This document shows, one piece after another, positions 27,352 to 35,696 of a stretch of DNA of 62,482 nt. The position numbers and the translations under genes were made by a program. Where the stretch lies: contig JAAYAY010000110.1 of assembly GCA_012719125.1 (NCBI GenBank), forward strand, positions 1 through 62,482. Reading direction: 5' to 3'. A model generated the notes under the pieces. The model had not been told where the DNA came from. It searched no databases and was given only the letters and a program-made list of their open reading frames with translations. Origin of the DNA: Planctomycetaceae bacterium (GTDB lineage Bacteria > Planctomycetota > Planctomycetia > Pirellulales > Thermoguttaceae). Numbering within the stretch: position 1 is the stretch's first letter; each line of letters starts with the position of its first letter.

Positions 27352-28047
27352 ATGAGACTTCAATCAACTTTGTCTTGCATCAGCCGATTGTTTGTGCTGC
27401 TCGCCTTGTTGGCATGCCCTTCGGTGGCGACCGCGCAGCTTGGAGATCTCCCGATTGTGGAGCCTCCAGCTTCCACCCCAACTACGGCGGAGTTCGTTGC
27501 GCCGGTGCCGTCCGCATCCCATCGCGTACATTTGGCGGTTGATGGGAACGTACCTGGTAGTGTGAAGAAGCCCGACAAGACCGGCGCGTTGATGCCGGTT
27601 CGTGCGACCATTTCGGCTTTCCAGAACGGACTGCTGCTGACGACGACCCAATCCAACGACCAGGGCCGTTTTCAACTTCCCGGTTTGCGCCCGGGGGTTT
27701 ATTCCGTAGTGGCCGACGGCACGCACAGCACAGGGGTTTACGAAGTCGAAGTGCTGCCTCCGCTGCGCGAGAAAGTCGAGGCGGCTCCCGTTTCCCTGAC
27801 GTCTCAGACTGCCCGCGAAAGCATGCCGCCCGCGTCTTTGACCCTCGATTTGGTTCTGCCGCCTGACGGCGAAGAGGAGCCGGTTGACCAACCGCTTCCG
27901 ATGGAAAGCTATCCGTCGGTAATGTCTGGTGGCGGCGGGGGAGGTTACGGGGGCGGCGGAATGTTGATGGGATTGGCTGGACTGGCTGGTCTGGCCGGTT
28001 TAGCTGGCCTCGGAGGCGGCGGCCCTGCGAGCCCCGCGACTCCCTGA
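27352..28047 (+). CDS. Secreted protein with CarboxypepD-regulatory-like domain and Gly/Leu/Ala-rich tail
   Basis: 231 residues. Sec signal at the N-terminus (LSCISRLFVLLALLACPSVATA). Residues 60-145 resemble a carboxypeptidase-regulatory or CNA-B-like beta-sandwich (GNVPGSVKKPDKTGALMPV, LTTTQSNDQGRFQLPGLRPG, YSVVADG). The C-terminus is GGGGGGYGGGGMLM followed by a GLAGLAGLAGLAGLGGGG repeat, whose codons differ between units, so the protein repeat is being conserved rather than recently slipped. The tail might insert in the outer membrane or be a sorting signal; it is not a PEP-CTERM. Position ahead of the ligase and Wzc genes suggests a surface structural role. Confidence 0.72.
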   Translation: MRLQSTLSCISRLFVLLALLACPSVATAQLGDLPIVEPPASTPTTAEFVAPVPSASHRVHLAVDGNVPGSVKKPDKTGALMPVRATISAFQNGLLLTTTQSNDQGRFQLPGLRPGVYSVVADGTHSTGVYEVEVLPPLREKVEAAPVSLTSQTARESMPPASLTLDLVLPPDGEEEPVDQPLPMESYPSVMSGGGGGGYGGGGMLMGLAGLAGLAGLAGLGGGGPASPATP

Positions 28048-28315
28048 TCCAATCAAGGCTCCAAGTCTGCTGGAGGGCGGACTCAAAACTCCCACGGGGG
28101 TGACGGCGCGTCACACGCACATGTTGGTGTAGTGGTCGGGGCGGGTGAGGGATCGCCGCCGCTTTTGGATCCGCAACGGAATGCACCGAGAGATCCGCCG
28201 AGAACGGTCTGCCCTCCTTCTGTTCTGCGGTTGCTGAACCGGCAACCTCTCAGGCACCAGGGCAACGATTCTCGGTTCCACCTTGGAAGACCGAGAAGCG
28301 GTACTGGAGCGTTCC

Positions 28316-31054
28316 ATGAGGGCAGGGCAGCCCGGAAGCATACAGCAGGGCATTCGTTCCGAGCCTGGTGCCGGGGGGGCCATGGATCTCGCCGCCGCAG
28401 TGTTGGCTTGGCTCGCCCGTGGTGCTTTGCTGATCCCCGTTCTTGCCGCGCCCTGGTTTCTGGGTGCCGTTCAGGCCTGGGCTCAGGTGGCAATCCTCGC
28501 TGCGGTTTTCGTAGCCCTGACGCTGACAATCGTCTACTTGCTGATACGCCCCCGGCTCTGGGGGCCGGTGTCGATCCCCTTGGCAATCCTGCCCCTGCTT
28601 CTGGCAAGCGGTTTGGGATGTTTGCAGTTATTGCCACTCGGTCGCACTGCCCGCGCCCAAGTGTCCCCCAAGGCGGTTGAGATTATCGAACAGTTCCTTC
28701 CGTCTGCCGGAGTGTCCGAACGAGCATCTCTGGCTGCTCCAGGACTCGAGAAGATTTCAGGTCGTCACCCGGTTACAGTTTATCCGGCAGCAACACGTCA
28801 GAGCCTCACGCATCTGATCCTGGCGACCAGCGTGTTCTTCCTGGCGGCCGTATTGTTTTCTCGCTCGGCAACGCACCTCTGGCTGCTCGGCCTGGTAGCC
28901 GCCAACGGGGCGATCATTGGCTTCTTCGGGCTCGCCCAGAACCTTACCTGGAACGGCCAGATCTACTGGAGCATCATCCTAACGCAGGGGGGAGGCCCGT
29001 TTGGGCCCTTCATCAATCGAAACAATGGCGGTGGTTACCTCGTGCTCTGCCTGGCTGCCTCGATCGGGCTGGCCCTCTGGTGCTTAGGGCACTATTTTCA
29101 GGCCTGGGATCTGACGTCGCGTTCCTACCGGAGGACGCACCAGCGCACCACCTCGCGGGTCAAGATTCGGATTGTCTCTGCCCTGGCCGAACTGAACGCC
29201 AGGACCCTCGCCTGGCTGACGATCGCCGGCCTGTTGGTGGCGGCCATCTGCTGTACCCTCTCGCGGGGGGCGGTGCTGGCCATGCTGGCCGCCGTCCTGG
29301 TCACGGTCACTGTGATGTTTGTCTCTCAGCGGCGCGGCTTGGCGGTCCTCGGGCCCGTGGCGGCCATGTCGGTCGGACTCTTTCTGATCGGTTGGGTCGG
29401 CCTGAGCGACGAAGTGGGAGCGAGGCTGGCCACGCTGTTCGACGACGAGACGAGACAAGACGCCCGCTGGCCCCACTGGGAAGACGGCCTCAGGGCGGCG
29501 GCAGACTATCCCCGGGCAGGCAGCGGCCTGGGAACCTACCGGTTTGTCTATGCCCAGTATCAGCAGCGGCTGGCCGAAAGCTGGTATCACTATGCCGAGA
29601 ACGTCTACCTGCAGGTCCTCGTTGAGGCGGGTATCACTGGCCTGGCTCTACTGCTGGCGGGGCTGGTGCTGATTGCGGCAAGTGTGTGGCGGCTGCTCGT
29701 TCGTGCCGACGATCTGACCACTCTGGCCTTCGCGGTGGCTGGAGTCTTTGCTCTGGCTGGTCAAATGGTGGCCTCCCTGTTCGACTTCGGACTGTTCATT
29801 CCGGCCAACTTTTTGTTGTTCGCCCTGCTCTGCGGGGCCATGACCGGCAGCGCCGCCCGGCTACGGGCCACTCGGCCCCAATCCGGTTCGTGGAAGCCGA
29901 GCCTGAACCGGGGTCTGGCGGTTCTGATGGCCTCGGGACTTGCGGCCGGGTGTGTCTGGGGCATCTTCGAGCTTCGGACTGTGGTCCCCGTCGAAACCGC
30001 TCTGCGGGAAGTTCGCCTTGCCGGAAAACTGGCAGACCTGTCGGGACCGCAACTTGCCCACCATATCGAAGCCCTCACCGCTGCCAGCCGCCAACGGCCC
30101 GACGATACGGAACTCCACCGCCGGTTAGCCGAACTGTACATGCAGCGGTATCAGGTCGAAAGGGCCAACGACCTCGGGGCGAAGACTTCCTTCCCGCCCG
30201 ACGACCCGCGTTTGAAGCAACTGGCCTCGCCGCTACTGATTCACCAGCAGGCTTGGCTCTTCGTCCGGTCGAAGATGACCGGTCAGATCGATGCCCTGCG
30301 TCAGTCCCCAGCCGTCGAGAAGAACCTGATTCCCGCCCTGGGGCATTTGGTCGCCTCGCGCGAGGCCTGTCCGCTCTTGCCCGAAGTGCACTGCGGGTTG
30401 GCGCAATTGTGCGGGTTGACTGGCCCGGCATCGGACGACGAAGTCCATATCCGCCGTACCCGCCGGCTCGCTCCAGGTAATCCCGACATGCTGTACATTT
30501 GCGGGTTGCTCGACTTCCAGGCTGCCCGTCGCGAATCGGCCTATGCCGGATGGAAGGCCAGCCTGGCCCTGTCGCCTCGCTACTTGACGTCGGTACTCCA
30601 GATCGCCGGCGCAGGACTTTCGTCCCCCGGGGTCGTCGAACGTATTCTCCCCGACGATCCCGAATTGCTCGTTCGCCTTGCGGGGCAACAGTTTGCGGCC
30701 GTGGGCAGCGAAGCAATCCAAGAGCAACTACTGGCCCGGGCCGATGCGTTGCTACCTGCATCCGGCCTGCCGGAGGCCGAACGGCTCTTTCTGCGAGGCT
30801 CGATCCAGTCGCTGCGCAAGGCTTACACCGAAGCCATCGATTCCTACACGCAAGCCTTGGCCCTGCGGTCCTACGAGGTGGACTGGCGATATGAATTGGC
30901 TCGCCTGTTCCAGCAACAGGGGCTGCTCGAACAGGCTCACGAACAAGCCCGGCGCTGTGCCCGCCTGGAACCGCGTCAGTCGAAATACAAGAAGCTCCTG
31001 GAGGAAATCCACAACACGAGACTCACGCAGGTCTCTGCCACGAGCGGAAGTTAG
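28316..31054 (+). CDS. O-antigen ligase/polymerase-like membrane protein with C-terminal TPRs
   Basis: 912 residues from ATG 28316 (GGAG six bases upstream); ATG 28382 is an alternative. The first 560 residues contain about a dozen hydrophobic helices. A Wzy_C-type region is recognisable: CCTLSRGAVLAMLAAVL, then the periplasmic loop with WPHWEDGLRAAADYP and GSGLGTYRFVYAQYQ, then YAENVYLQVLVEAGITGLALL. The last 300 residues are TPR-like (EAIDSYTQALALRSYEVDWR, LARLFQQQGLLEQAHEQARR). It probably polymerises or ligates the polysaccharide across the cytoplasmic membrane, with the TPR part mediating contacts. Confidence 0.85.
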   Translation: MRAGQPGSIQQGIRSEPGAGGAMDLAAAVLAWLARGALLIPVLAAPWFLGAVQAWAQVAILAAVFVALTLTIVYLLIRPRLWGPVSIPLAILPLLLASGLGCLQLLPLGRTARAQVSPKAVEIIEQFLPSAGVSERASLAAPGLEKISGRHPVTVYPAATRQSLTHLILATSVFFLAAVLFSRSATHLWLLGLVAANGAIIGFFGLAQNLTWNGQIYWSIILTQGGGPFGPFINRNNGGGYLVLCLAASIGLALWCLGHYFQAWDLTSRSYRRTHQRTTSRVKIRIVSALAELNARTLAWLTIAGLLVAAICCTLSRGAVLAMLAAVLVTVTVMFVSQRRGLAVLGPVAAMSVGLFLIGWVGLSDEVGARLATLFDDETRQDARWPHWEDGLRAAADYPRAGSGLGTYRFVYAQYQQRLAESWYHYAENVYLQVLVEAGITGLALLLAGLVLIAASVWRLLVRADDLTTLAFAVAGVFALAGQMVASLFDFGLFIPANFLLFALLCGAMTGSAARLRATRPQSGSWKPSLNRGLAVLMASGLAAGCVWGIFELRTVVPVETALREVRLAGKLADLSGPQLAHHIEALTAASRQRPDDTELHRRLAELYMQRYQVERANDLGAKTSFPPDDPRLKQLASPLLIHQQAWLFVRSKMTGQIDALRQSPAVEKNLIPALGHLVASREACPLLPEVHCGLAQLCGLTGPASDDEVHIRRTRRLAPGNPDMLYICGLLDFQAARRESAYAGWKASLALSPRYLTSVLQIAGAGLSSPGVVERILPDDPELLVRLAGQQFAAVGSEAIQEQLLARADALLPASGLPEAERLFLRGSIQSLRKAYTEAIDSYTQALALRSYEVDWRYELARLFQQQGLLEQAHEQARRCARLEPRQSKYKKLLEEIHNTRLTQVSATSGS

Positions 31055-31454
31055 GGGGCGGAGGCCGGAAGACAGGAGGTAGCAGCGTGGGCTTGCCCCG
31101 CGCTTGGTAAAATGGTAGCCGCGTGGGCTTGCCCCGCGCTTGGTAAGAAGACAGAAGGCCGGGTGTCAGGAGACAAGAATTGTTGCCCGTGGGCAACGAT
31201 GGTTTCAACTGGCCGTTGTTTGAAGGCAACACTGCCAGTGGTATGAAGTTCAAAAAGACCGTCGATATGGTTGCGTAACTTGTTTTGTGTCAGGTGATTG
31301 AGAACGTTTTCATGATTCAGATTTCTTCCCGGCATGGAAGTTTCATTATTCACAGCAACTTGACCTTGCCTCCCGGCAAGCTTCAGGCTCTTTCCGGAAC
31401 AGACTGAGCACTGACCCTTTGGAGGGGTCATTACGAACCACGAGGAGACTTTTC
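31055..31454. other. Gap of 400 bp with a short tandem repeat
   Basis: No gene. It holds two copies of a GCGTGGGCTTGCCCCGCGCT unit (see repeat at 31085-31146), followed by an AT-richer stretch from about 31200 leading to the Wzc-like gene; CGAGGAG precedes that start. Confidence 0.55.
31085..31146. repeat. Two-copy 36-bp tandem repeat
   Basis: GCGTGGGCTTGCCCCGCGCT followed by TGGTAA occurs at 31085-31110 and 31121-31146, with AGC preceding each. The internal GGGCTTGCCCCGC is the reverse complement of the core of the R1 repeat at 4041-4053, which links the two repeat families. Confidence 0.85.
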
Positions 31455-33914
31455 ATGGCTTTACCGGACGTCACCATCCATCAGCCACAGCCCAACGGTC
31501 AGCCCGCGTTCCCACTCAATCCCGAGCAGCAGGAGGCCGGGCTGTTGGACATCCTGGCCATCGTCCGCCGTCGGTTCTGGCTGATCATGTTCGGGCTGGT
31601 CGTGGGCGTCGGGCTCGGCACTCTCTACTTCTTCAAAGCCACCCCCATGTACGAGTCGAAGGTGCAGATCCTCGTCATGCCCAAAGACTCGAACCTCCCC
31701 TCCCAGTCCACCAAGGGTGGCAGCGACTTCCAGCAGAAATCGGCCGAGGAGGACGTCCTTGCCACCCACATCGAGCTCTTCAAGAGCCCGCGGGTGGTTC
31801 AGAAGGCCATCGAAACCAACAACCTCCTTGAACTGGCCACGCTTGCCAAAGTCGTGGCCGAAGAAGGCAACCCCGTTACCCACATCATCGACAATCTTGA
31901 AGTCACCCGCGGTGGCGAAGGCAAGGCCAAGGACGCCAGCGTGTTGGCTGCCACCTTCACCGGCACTTCAGCCGATGACTGTGCCGCGATCCTCGACGCG
32001 ATCGTCGCCAGCTACCAGGACTTCCTCGGCGAAACCTTCAAGGACACTAGCGCCAAAGCCGTCGACCTCATCGCCGAGGCCAAAAACGAAATCGGCCGCG
32101 AGCTCGAGCAGAAAGAAGCCGCCTACCTCGAGTTCCGCGCCACCGCCCCGCTCCTCTGGAAGGGCGAAAACAGCCTCAACATCCACCAGGAGCGCCTCGC
32201 CAAAACCGAAGCCGCCCTCTCCGAAATCGCCGTCAAACACACCGAGGCCAAATCGCGCCTCGAAGTCATCGAAGAAACCATGGCCCGCAACGAACAGCTC
32301 GAACTCAGCGATATCGAGCGCCTCGCCCTCCTGAGCGCCAACGACGTCGAACGCCTCAACCTCCTTCTGAGCGCCACGGATAAGAAGCGCGACTACGACT
32401 GGCAAAAATACCGAGAAGAAGACCCCATCCGCCAGCAAACGGCCGAAACCGAGTACAACCGCCTTCTCACCCTCCTCCTCGAAGAGCGCAAGCTCATGGA
32501 GGACTACGGCGACGACAACCCCAAGCTGCAAACCATCCGCCAGCAAATCCAGCTCACCCGCGACTTCCTCGCCGAAAACGCCCTCTTCACCGACCATAAG
32601 GAAGAAGAAAAGGACGAGCGCCTCAAACCCGCCGAGCTCCTCGCCGCCCACGTCGGCCTCCTCCGACACGACCTGGCCGAGCTCGAAAAGCGCCGCACCG
32701 AACTCGAACAGCTTGCCCGGCAGGAAGAAGACGCCGCCAAAAAAATGGCCACCTACGAAATTCAGGACAGGCAGAAGAGTGCCGAGATCGACCGTGCTCG
32801 CGAGCTCTACGATACTGTCGTTGCGCGGCTCCGCGAAATCGGCCTCATCAAAGACTACGGTGGATATCTCACCGAGATCATCTCGCCCGTCCAGAAGGCC
32901 GGTGCGCCCAGTTGGCCGGCCCTCCCCATTGTGCTCGCCTTGGGCGGCATCTGCGGGTTGTTCCTCGGCAGCGGTCTTGCCTACCTGGTCGAGATCAGCG
33001 ATCGCACCTTCCGCAGCCCCGAAGAGCTTCATCATGCCCTGCGGCTGCCGATTATGGCCCATATCCCGGGCACCGGAATCAAGCGAAAGAAACGCGTCTC
33101 GAAGAATGCCTCGGCCGACTCGCCGGTCATTGACCCATCCGTGGTCGCCGCTCACAAGCCGTCTTCCCGCTTTGCCGAGGTCTTCCGTGGCCTCCGTACG
33201 GCCCTCAGGTTCAGTGCCGCCGGCGGTTCCGACTGCCGCGTGATTCAGGTCACCAGTGCCAACCCCCGCGACGGCAAGACCACCGTGGCCGCCAATTTGG
33301 CCGTCTCCTTTGCCCAGGCCGGCAAGCGGGTGCTCCTGGTCGACGGCGACCTCCGCCGCCCCCGAATCGACGCCATGTTCGGCCTCAACCCCGAAGGTGG
33401 CCTGGTGGAACTGCTTGCCGGCGACGCCGAAGTTATCGACGTCGTTCAGCCCTCGGGCATCGAGAACCTCTGGTTGCTCCCCTGCGGTCAGAGACCGTCG
33501 AATCCGGCCGAGATTCTCTCGTCGCCGGAGTTTGAGCAGTTCGTTGCCATGGTGCGCGAACAGTACGATATTGTGCTCATCGATAGCCCCCCCGTCCTGG
33601 CGGTCTCCGATCCGTCGGTGATTGCCCCCCGTGTCGACGGGGTCTTGCTGACCGTCCGCATCACGAAACACGGCAGGCCCGAAGTGCTTCAAGCCCGTGA
33701 GATCCTCGCCAGCCTGGGAATCAAGATCCTCGGCGTGGTGGTCAACGGCTCCGGCAAAACCGTTGGTTACGGCTATGGCTACGGCAACAAAGGTTATGGC
33801 TACGGTTATGGTTACGGCTACGGATACGGTTACGGCTACGGTGGCCGAGCCGGATCCGGTAACGACGACATGAACCACTACTACGGCAGCGAGAAGGAGA
33901 TTGCGAGGGCGTAG
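31455..33914 (+). CDS. Wzc-type polysaccharide co-polymerase and tyrosine kinase with (YG)n tail
   Basis: 819 residues from ATG 31455 (CGAGGAG upstream). Order: a Wzz domain with a first membrane helix (RRFWLIMFGLVVGVGLGTLYF), a long coiled coil (residues 215-460), a second membrane helix (LPIVLALGGICGLFLGSGLAYL), then a BY-kinase domain with Walker A NPRDGKTTVAANLA near 603, Walker A' VLLVDGDLRRPRI and Walker B DIVLIDSPPV. The C-terminal tail is a tyrosine cluster: eleven Tyr in a near-perfect YG repeat plus HYYGS, the expected site of trans-autophosphorylation. It controls chain length and export. The extreme regularity of the tail is unusual. Confidence 0.94.
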   Translation: MALPDVTIHQPQPNGQPAFPLNPEQQEAGLLDILAIVRRRFWLIMFGLVVGVGLGTLYFFKATPMYESKVQILVMPKDSNLPSQSTKGGSDFQQKSAEEDVLATHIELFKSPRVVQKAIETNNLLELATLAKVVAEEGNPVTHIIDNLEVTRGGEGKAKDASVLAATFTGTSADDCAAILDAIVASYQDFLGETFKDTSAKAVDLIAEAKNEIGRELEQKEAAYLEFRATAPLLWKGENSLNIHQERLAKTEAALSEIAVKHTEAKSRLEVIEETMARNEQLELSDIERLALLSANDVERLNLLLSATDKKRDYDWQKYREEDPIRQQTAETEYNRLLTLLLEERKLMEDYGDDNPKLQTIRQQIQLTRDFLAENALFTDHKEEEKDERLKPAELLAAHVGLLRHDLAELEKRRTELEQLARQEEDAAKKMATYEIQDRQKSAEIDRARELYDTVVARLREIGLIKDYGGYLTEIISPVQKAGAPSWPALPIVLALGGICGLFLGSGLAYLVEISDRTFRSPEELHHALRLPIMAHIPGTGIKRKKRVSKNASADSPVIDPSVVAAHKPSSRFAEVFRGLRTALRFSAAGGSDCRVIQVTSANPRDGKTTVAANLAVSFAQAGKRVLLVDGDLRRPRIDAMFGLNPEGGLVELLAGDAEVIDVVQPSGIENLWLLPCGQRPSNPAEILSSPEFEQFVAMVREQYDIVLIDSPPVLAVSDPSVIAPRVDGVLLTVRITKHGRPEVLQAREILASLGIKILGVVVNGSGKTVGYGYGYGNKGYGYGYGYGYGYGYGYGGRAGSGNDDMNHYYGSEKEIARA

Positions 33915-34012
33915 AGGACAGGAGGCAGGAGACAGGAGTCAGGAGACAGCAAAGAGACAGGAGACATGTGTTAGGAAACCCGACGCGTAAGCGAGGACAG
34001 GAGACCGTCTTC

Positions 34013-34058
34013 CGCCCCGAAGGGGCATGACCATATCATCCCAGGGCACCGCCCTGGG
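34013..34058. repeat. Double-hairpin repeat block, copy 1
   Basis: CGCCCCGAAGGGGC (34013-34026) and CCCAGGGCACCGCCCTGGG (34040-34058) are two perfect inverted repeats separated by 13 bases. The same block recurs at 35573-35618 with only a few changes, followed in both places by a related GAGCC(G/A)CAAAGAACACGA-like sequence. Confidence 0.88.
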
Positions 34059-34182
34059 GAGAGATTTACCGCGTCGTTTTCCGACCCGTTTCTCGTGCCT
34101 TGTTGTGTTTTTTGTGGCTATCCGTTGCCTTGAACTTGAAATGAAAAGGAGGGAGCCGCAAAGAACACGAAAACGCACAAAG

Positions 34183-34250
34183 ATGGAGCAAGTCCGCCGA
34201 ATGCTCGGCGCCATGATCAAACGTCCCCAACCGTTCTTGCTGCTCCCTGA
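34183..34250 (+). pseudogene. Fragment of a four-helix-bundle (23S rRNA IVP-type) gene
   Basis: The frame gives EQVRRMLGAMIKRPQPFLLLPDP, which lines up with the C-terminal EEVGKMLGAMINNPKPFLLFPDS of the intact gene at 49966. The upstream three quarters of the gene are absent. The DNA match continues into the C-rich arm, as in the intact copy. Confidence 0.7.
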
Positions 34251-34301
34251 CCCCCGACCCCTGAACCCTGTCCCCTGTCCCCTGACCTCCGACCTCCGAC
34301 C

Positions 34302-35441
34302 ATGAAGATCCTCTGCGTTGCTGGTGCCCGGCCTAACTTCATGAAGATCGCTCCGATCATGGAAGCCTTCCACGCCCATCCCGACATCGACCCGTTGCTG
34401 GTCCATACCGGCCAGCACTACGACGAGCGGATGAGCAACCTGTTCTTCCGCGAACTGGGCATCCCCGAGCCCGACGTCAATCTCGAAGTCGGCAGCGCGA
34501 GCCACGCCGTCCAGACTGCCGAGATCATGAAGGCTTTTGAGCCGGTGTGCCTTCAGCACAGGCCCGACTACGTCCTCGTGGTGGGCGACGTCAACAGCAC
34601 GATCGCCTGCGGGCTGGTGGCCGCCAAGCTGGGCATCAAGCTGATCCATGTCGAGGCGGGCCTCCGCAGCGGCGACCGTACCATGCCCGAGGAGATTAAC
34701 CGCCTGCTCACCGATTCGATCAGCGACCTGCTGTTCTGCACCGAGCCCTCCGGCGTCGAGAACCTCCGCCGCGAAGGGATCTCCAACGGCAAAGTGCACC
34801 TGGTCGGCAACGTGATGATCGACACGTTGCTGAAGAACCGGGCCAAGGCCGAGCAGTCGACCGTGCTGGAGGACATGGGCCTTGTGCCCCGCGGCTACGC
34901 CACCATGACCCTGCACCGGCCTAGCAATGTCGATACCCCGGCGGCCCTCGGCGCCATCCTCGACGCCGTCGACACGATCCAGCGCGACCTGCCGATCGTT
35001 TTCCCGATCCACCCCCGCACCTGCAAGAACGTTGAGGCCCTCGGCTTCCAGGCCCGAGTCGAGACCATGGCGGGCCTCCGCCTGGTCGACCCGCTTGGCT
35101 ACCTCGACTTCTTGAAGCTCAATGCCAACGCCCGGTTCGTACTGACCGACTCGGGCGGCCTTCAAGAAGAGACCACCATCCTGCGCGTGCCCTGCATCAC
35201 CATCCGCGAAAACACCGAGCGCCCGGTAACCTGCCAGGTCGGCTCCAACCAGCTCGTCGGCACCAGCACCGAGGCCATCCTTGCCGCCTACGACAGAATC
35301 CAGAACGGCCAATTCGACCAAGCCGGCATTCCCGACCTCTGGGACGGTCAGGCGGCGACGAGAATCGCCGCAGTGCTGGCTACGCCAGTAGAACACGCGA
35401 CGGTGGACAGGAGACAGGAGACAGGAGACAGAGATCGGTGA
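34302..35441 (+). CDS. wecB: UDP-N-acetylglucosamine 2-epimerase (non-hydrolysing)
   Basis: Interconverts UDP-GlcNAc and UDP-ManNAc, giving ManNAc or ManNAcA donors. 379 residues. Family hallmarks: AGARPNFMKIAPIM at the N-terminus, HTGQHYDERMSNLFF, VVGDVNSTIACGL, HVEAGLRSGDRTMPEEINR, and DSGGLQEETTILRVPCITIRENTERP near the C-terminus. The start codon directly abuts a CCTGACCTCCGACC tract with no Shine-Dalgarno. The last dozen residues (VDRRQETGDRDR) are encoded by a GACAGGAGACAGG tract, so the C-terminal end is repeat-derived. Confidence 0.94.
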   Translation: MKILCVAGARPNFMKIAPIMEAFHAHPDIDPLLVHTGQHYDERMSNLFFRELGIPEPDVNLEVGSASHAVQTAEIMKAFEPVCLQHRPDYVLVVGDVNSTIACGLVAAKLGIKLIHVEAGLRSGDRTMPEEINRLLTDSISDLLFCTEPSGVENLRREGISNGKVHLVGNVMIDTLLKNRAKAEQSTVLEDMGLVPRGYATMTLHRPSNVDTPAALGAILDAVDTIQRDLPIVFPIHPRTCKNVEALGFQARVETMAGLRLVDPLGYLDFLKLNANARFVLTDSGGLQEETTILRVPCITIRENTERPVTCQVGSNQLVGTSTEAILAAYDRIQNGQFDQAGIPDLWDGQAATRIAAVLATPVEHATVDRRQETGDRDR

Positions 35442-35446
35442 AACCC

Positions 35447-35618
35447 GACGCGTAAGCGGGGACGGGAGGACAGAAGACGAGATCGAGGAAACCCGACGCG
35501 TAAGCGAGGACGGACTGGAAAAGAGGTGACTGTCCACTTTTTCGGACGTCAGAAAACAGGAGACACTTTTTTCGCCCCGAAGGGGCATAAACATATCAGC
35601 CCAGGGCACCGCCCTGGG
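35447..35618. repeat. Repeat cluster: two GACGCGTAAGCGAGG copies and double-hairpin block copy 2
   Basis: GACGCGTAAGCGGGG at 35447-35461 and GACGCGTAAGCGAGG at 35495-35509, then CGCCCCGAAGGGGC at 35573-35586 and CCCAGGGCACCGCCCTGGG at 35600-35618. The segment to about 35680 repeats the layout of 33976-34195. A G-rich GACAGGAG tract precedes it (35406-35432). Confidence 0.88.
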
Positions 35619-35696
35619 TGCGAATTGAGCCACAAAAAACACGAGAACACACAAAGACGGAGCAAGTCCGCCCGCCGATGAGTTGATCTCTTCGGC

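Larger units (their letters stand above)
33915..34300. mobile_element. Decayed four-helix-bundle cassette with heptamer-type arms
   Basis: A G-rich left arm (GACAGGAGGCAGGAGACAGG and on to about 33965) follows the Wzc stop directly. A C-rich right arm (CCTGACCCCCGACCCCTGAA onward, 34246-34300) ends at the wecB start. Between them lie one GACGCGTAAGCGAGG repeat (33982-33996), a hairpin block (34013-34058) and a fragment of a four-helix-bundle gene (34183-34250). The arms are inverted but only imperfectly complementary. The layout mirrors the two intact cassettes near 50 and 52 kb, so I read it as an old, eroded copy. Confidence 0.45.
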
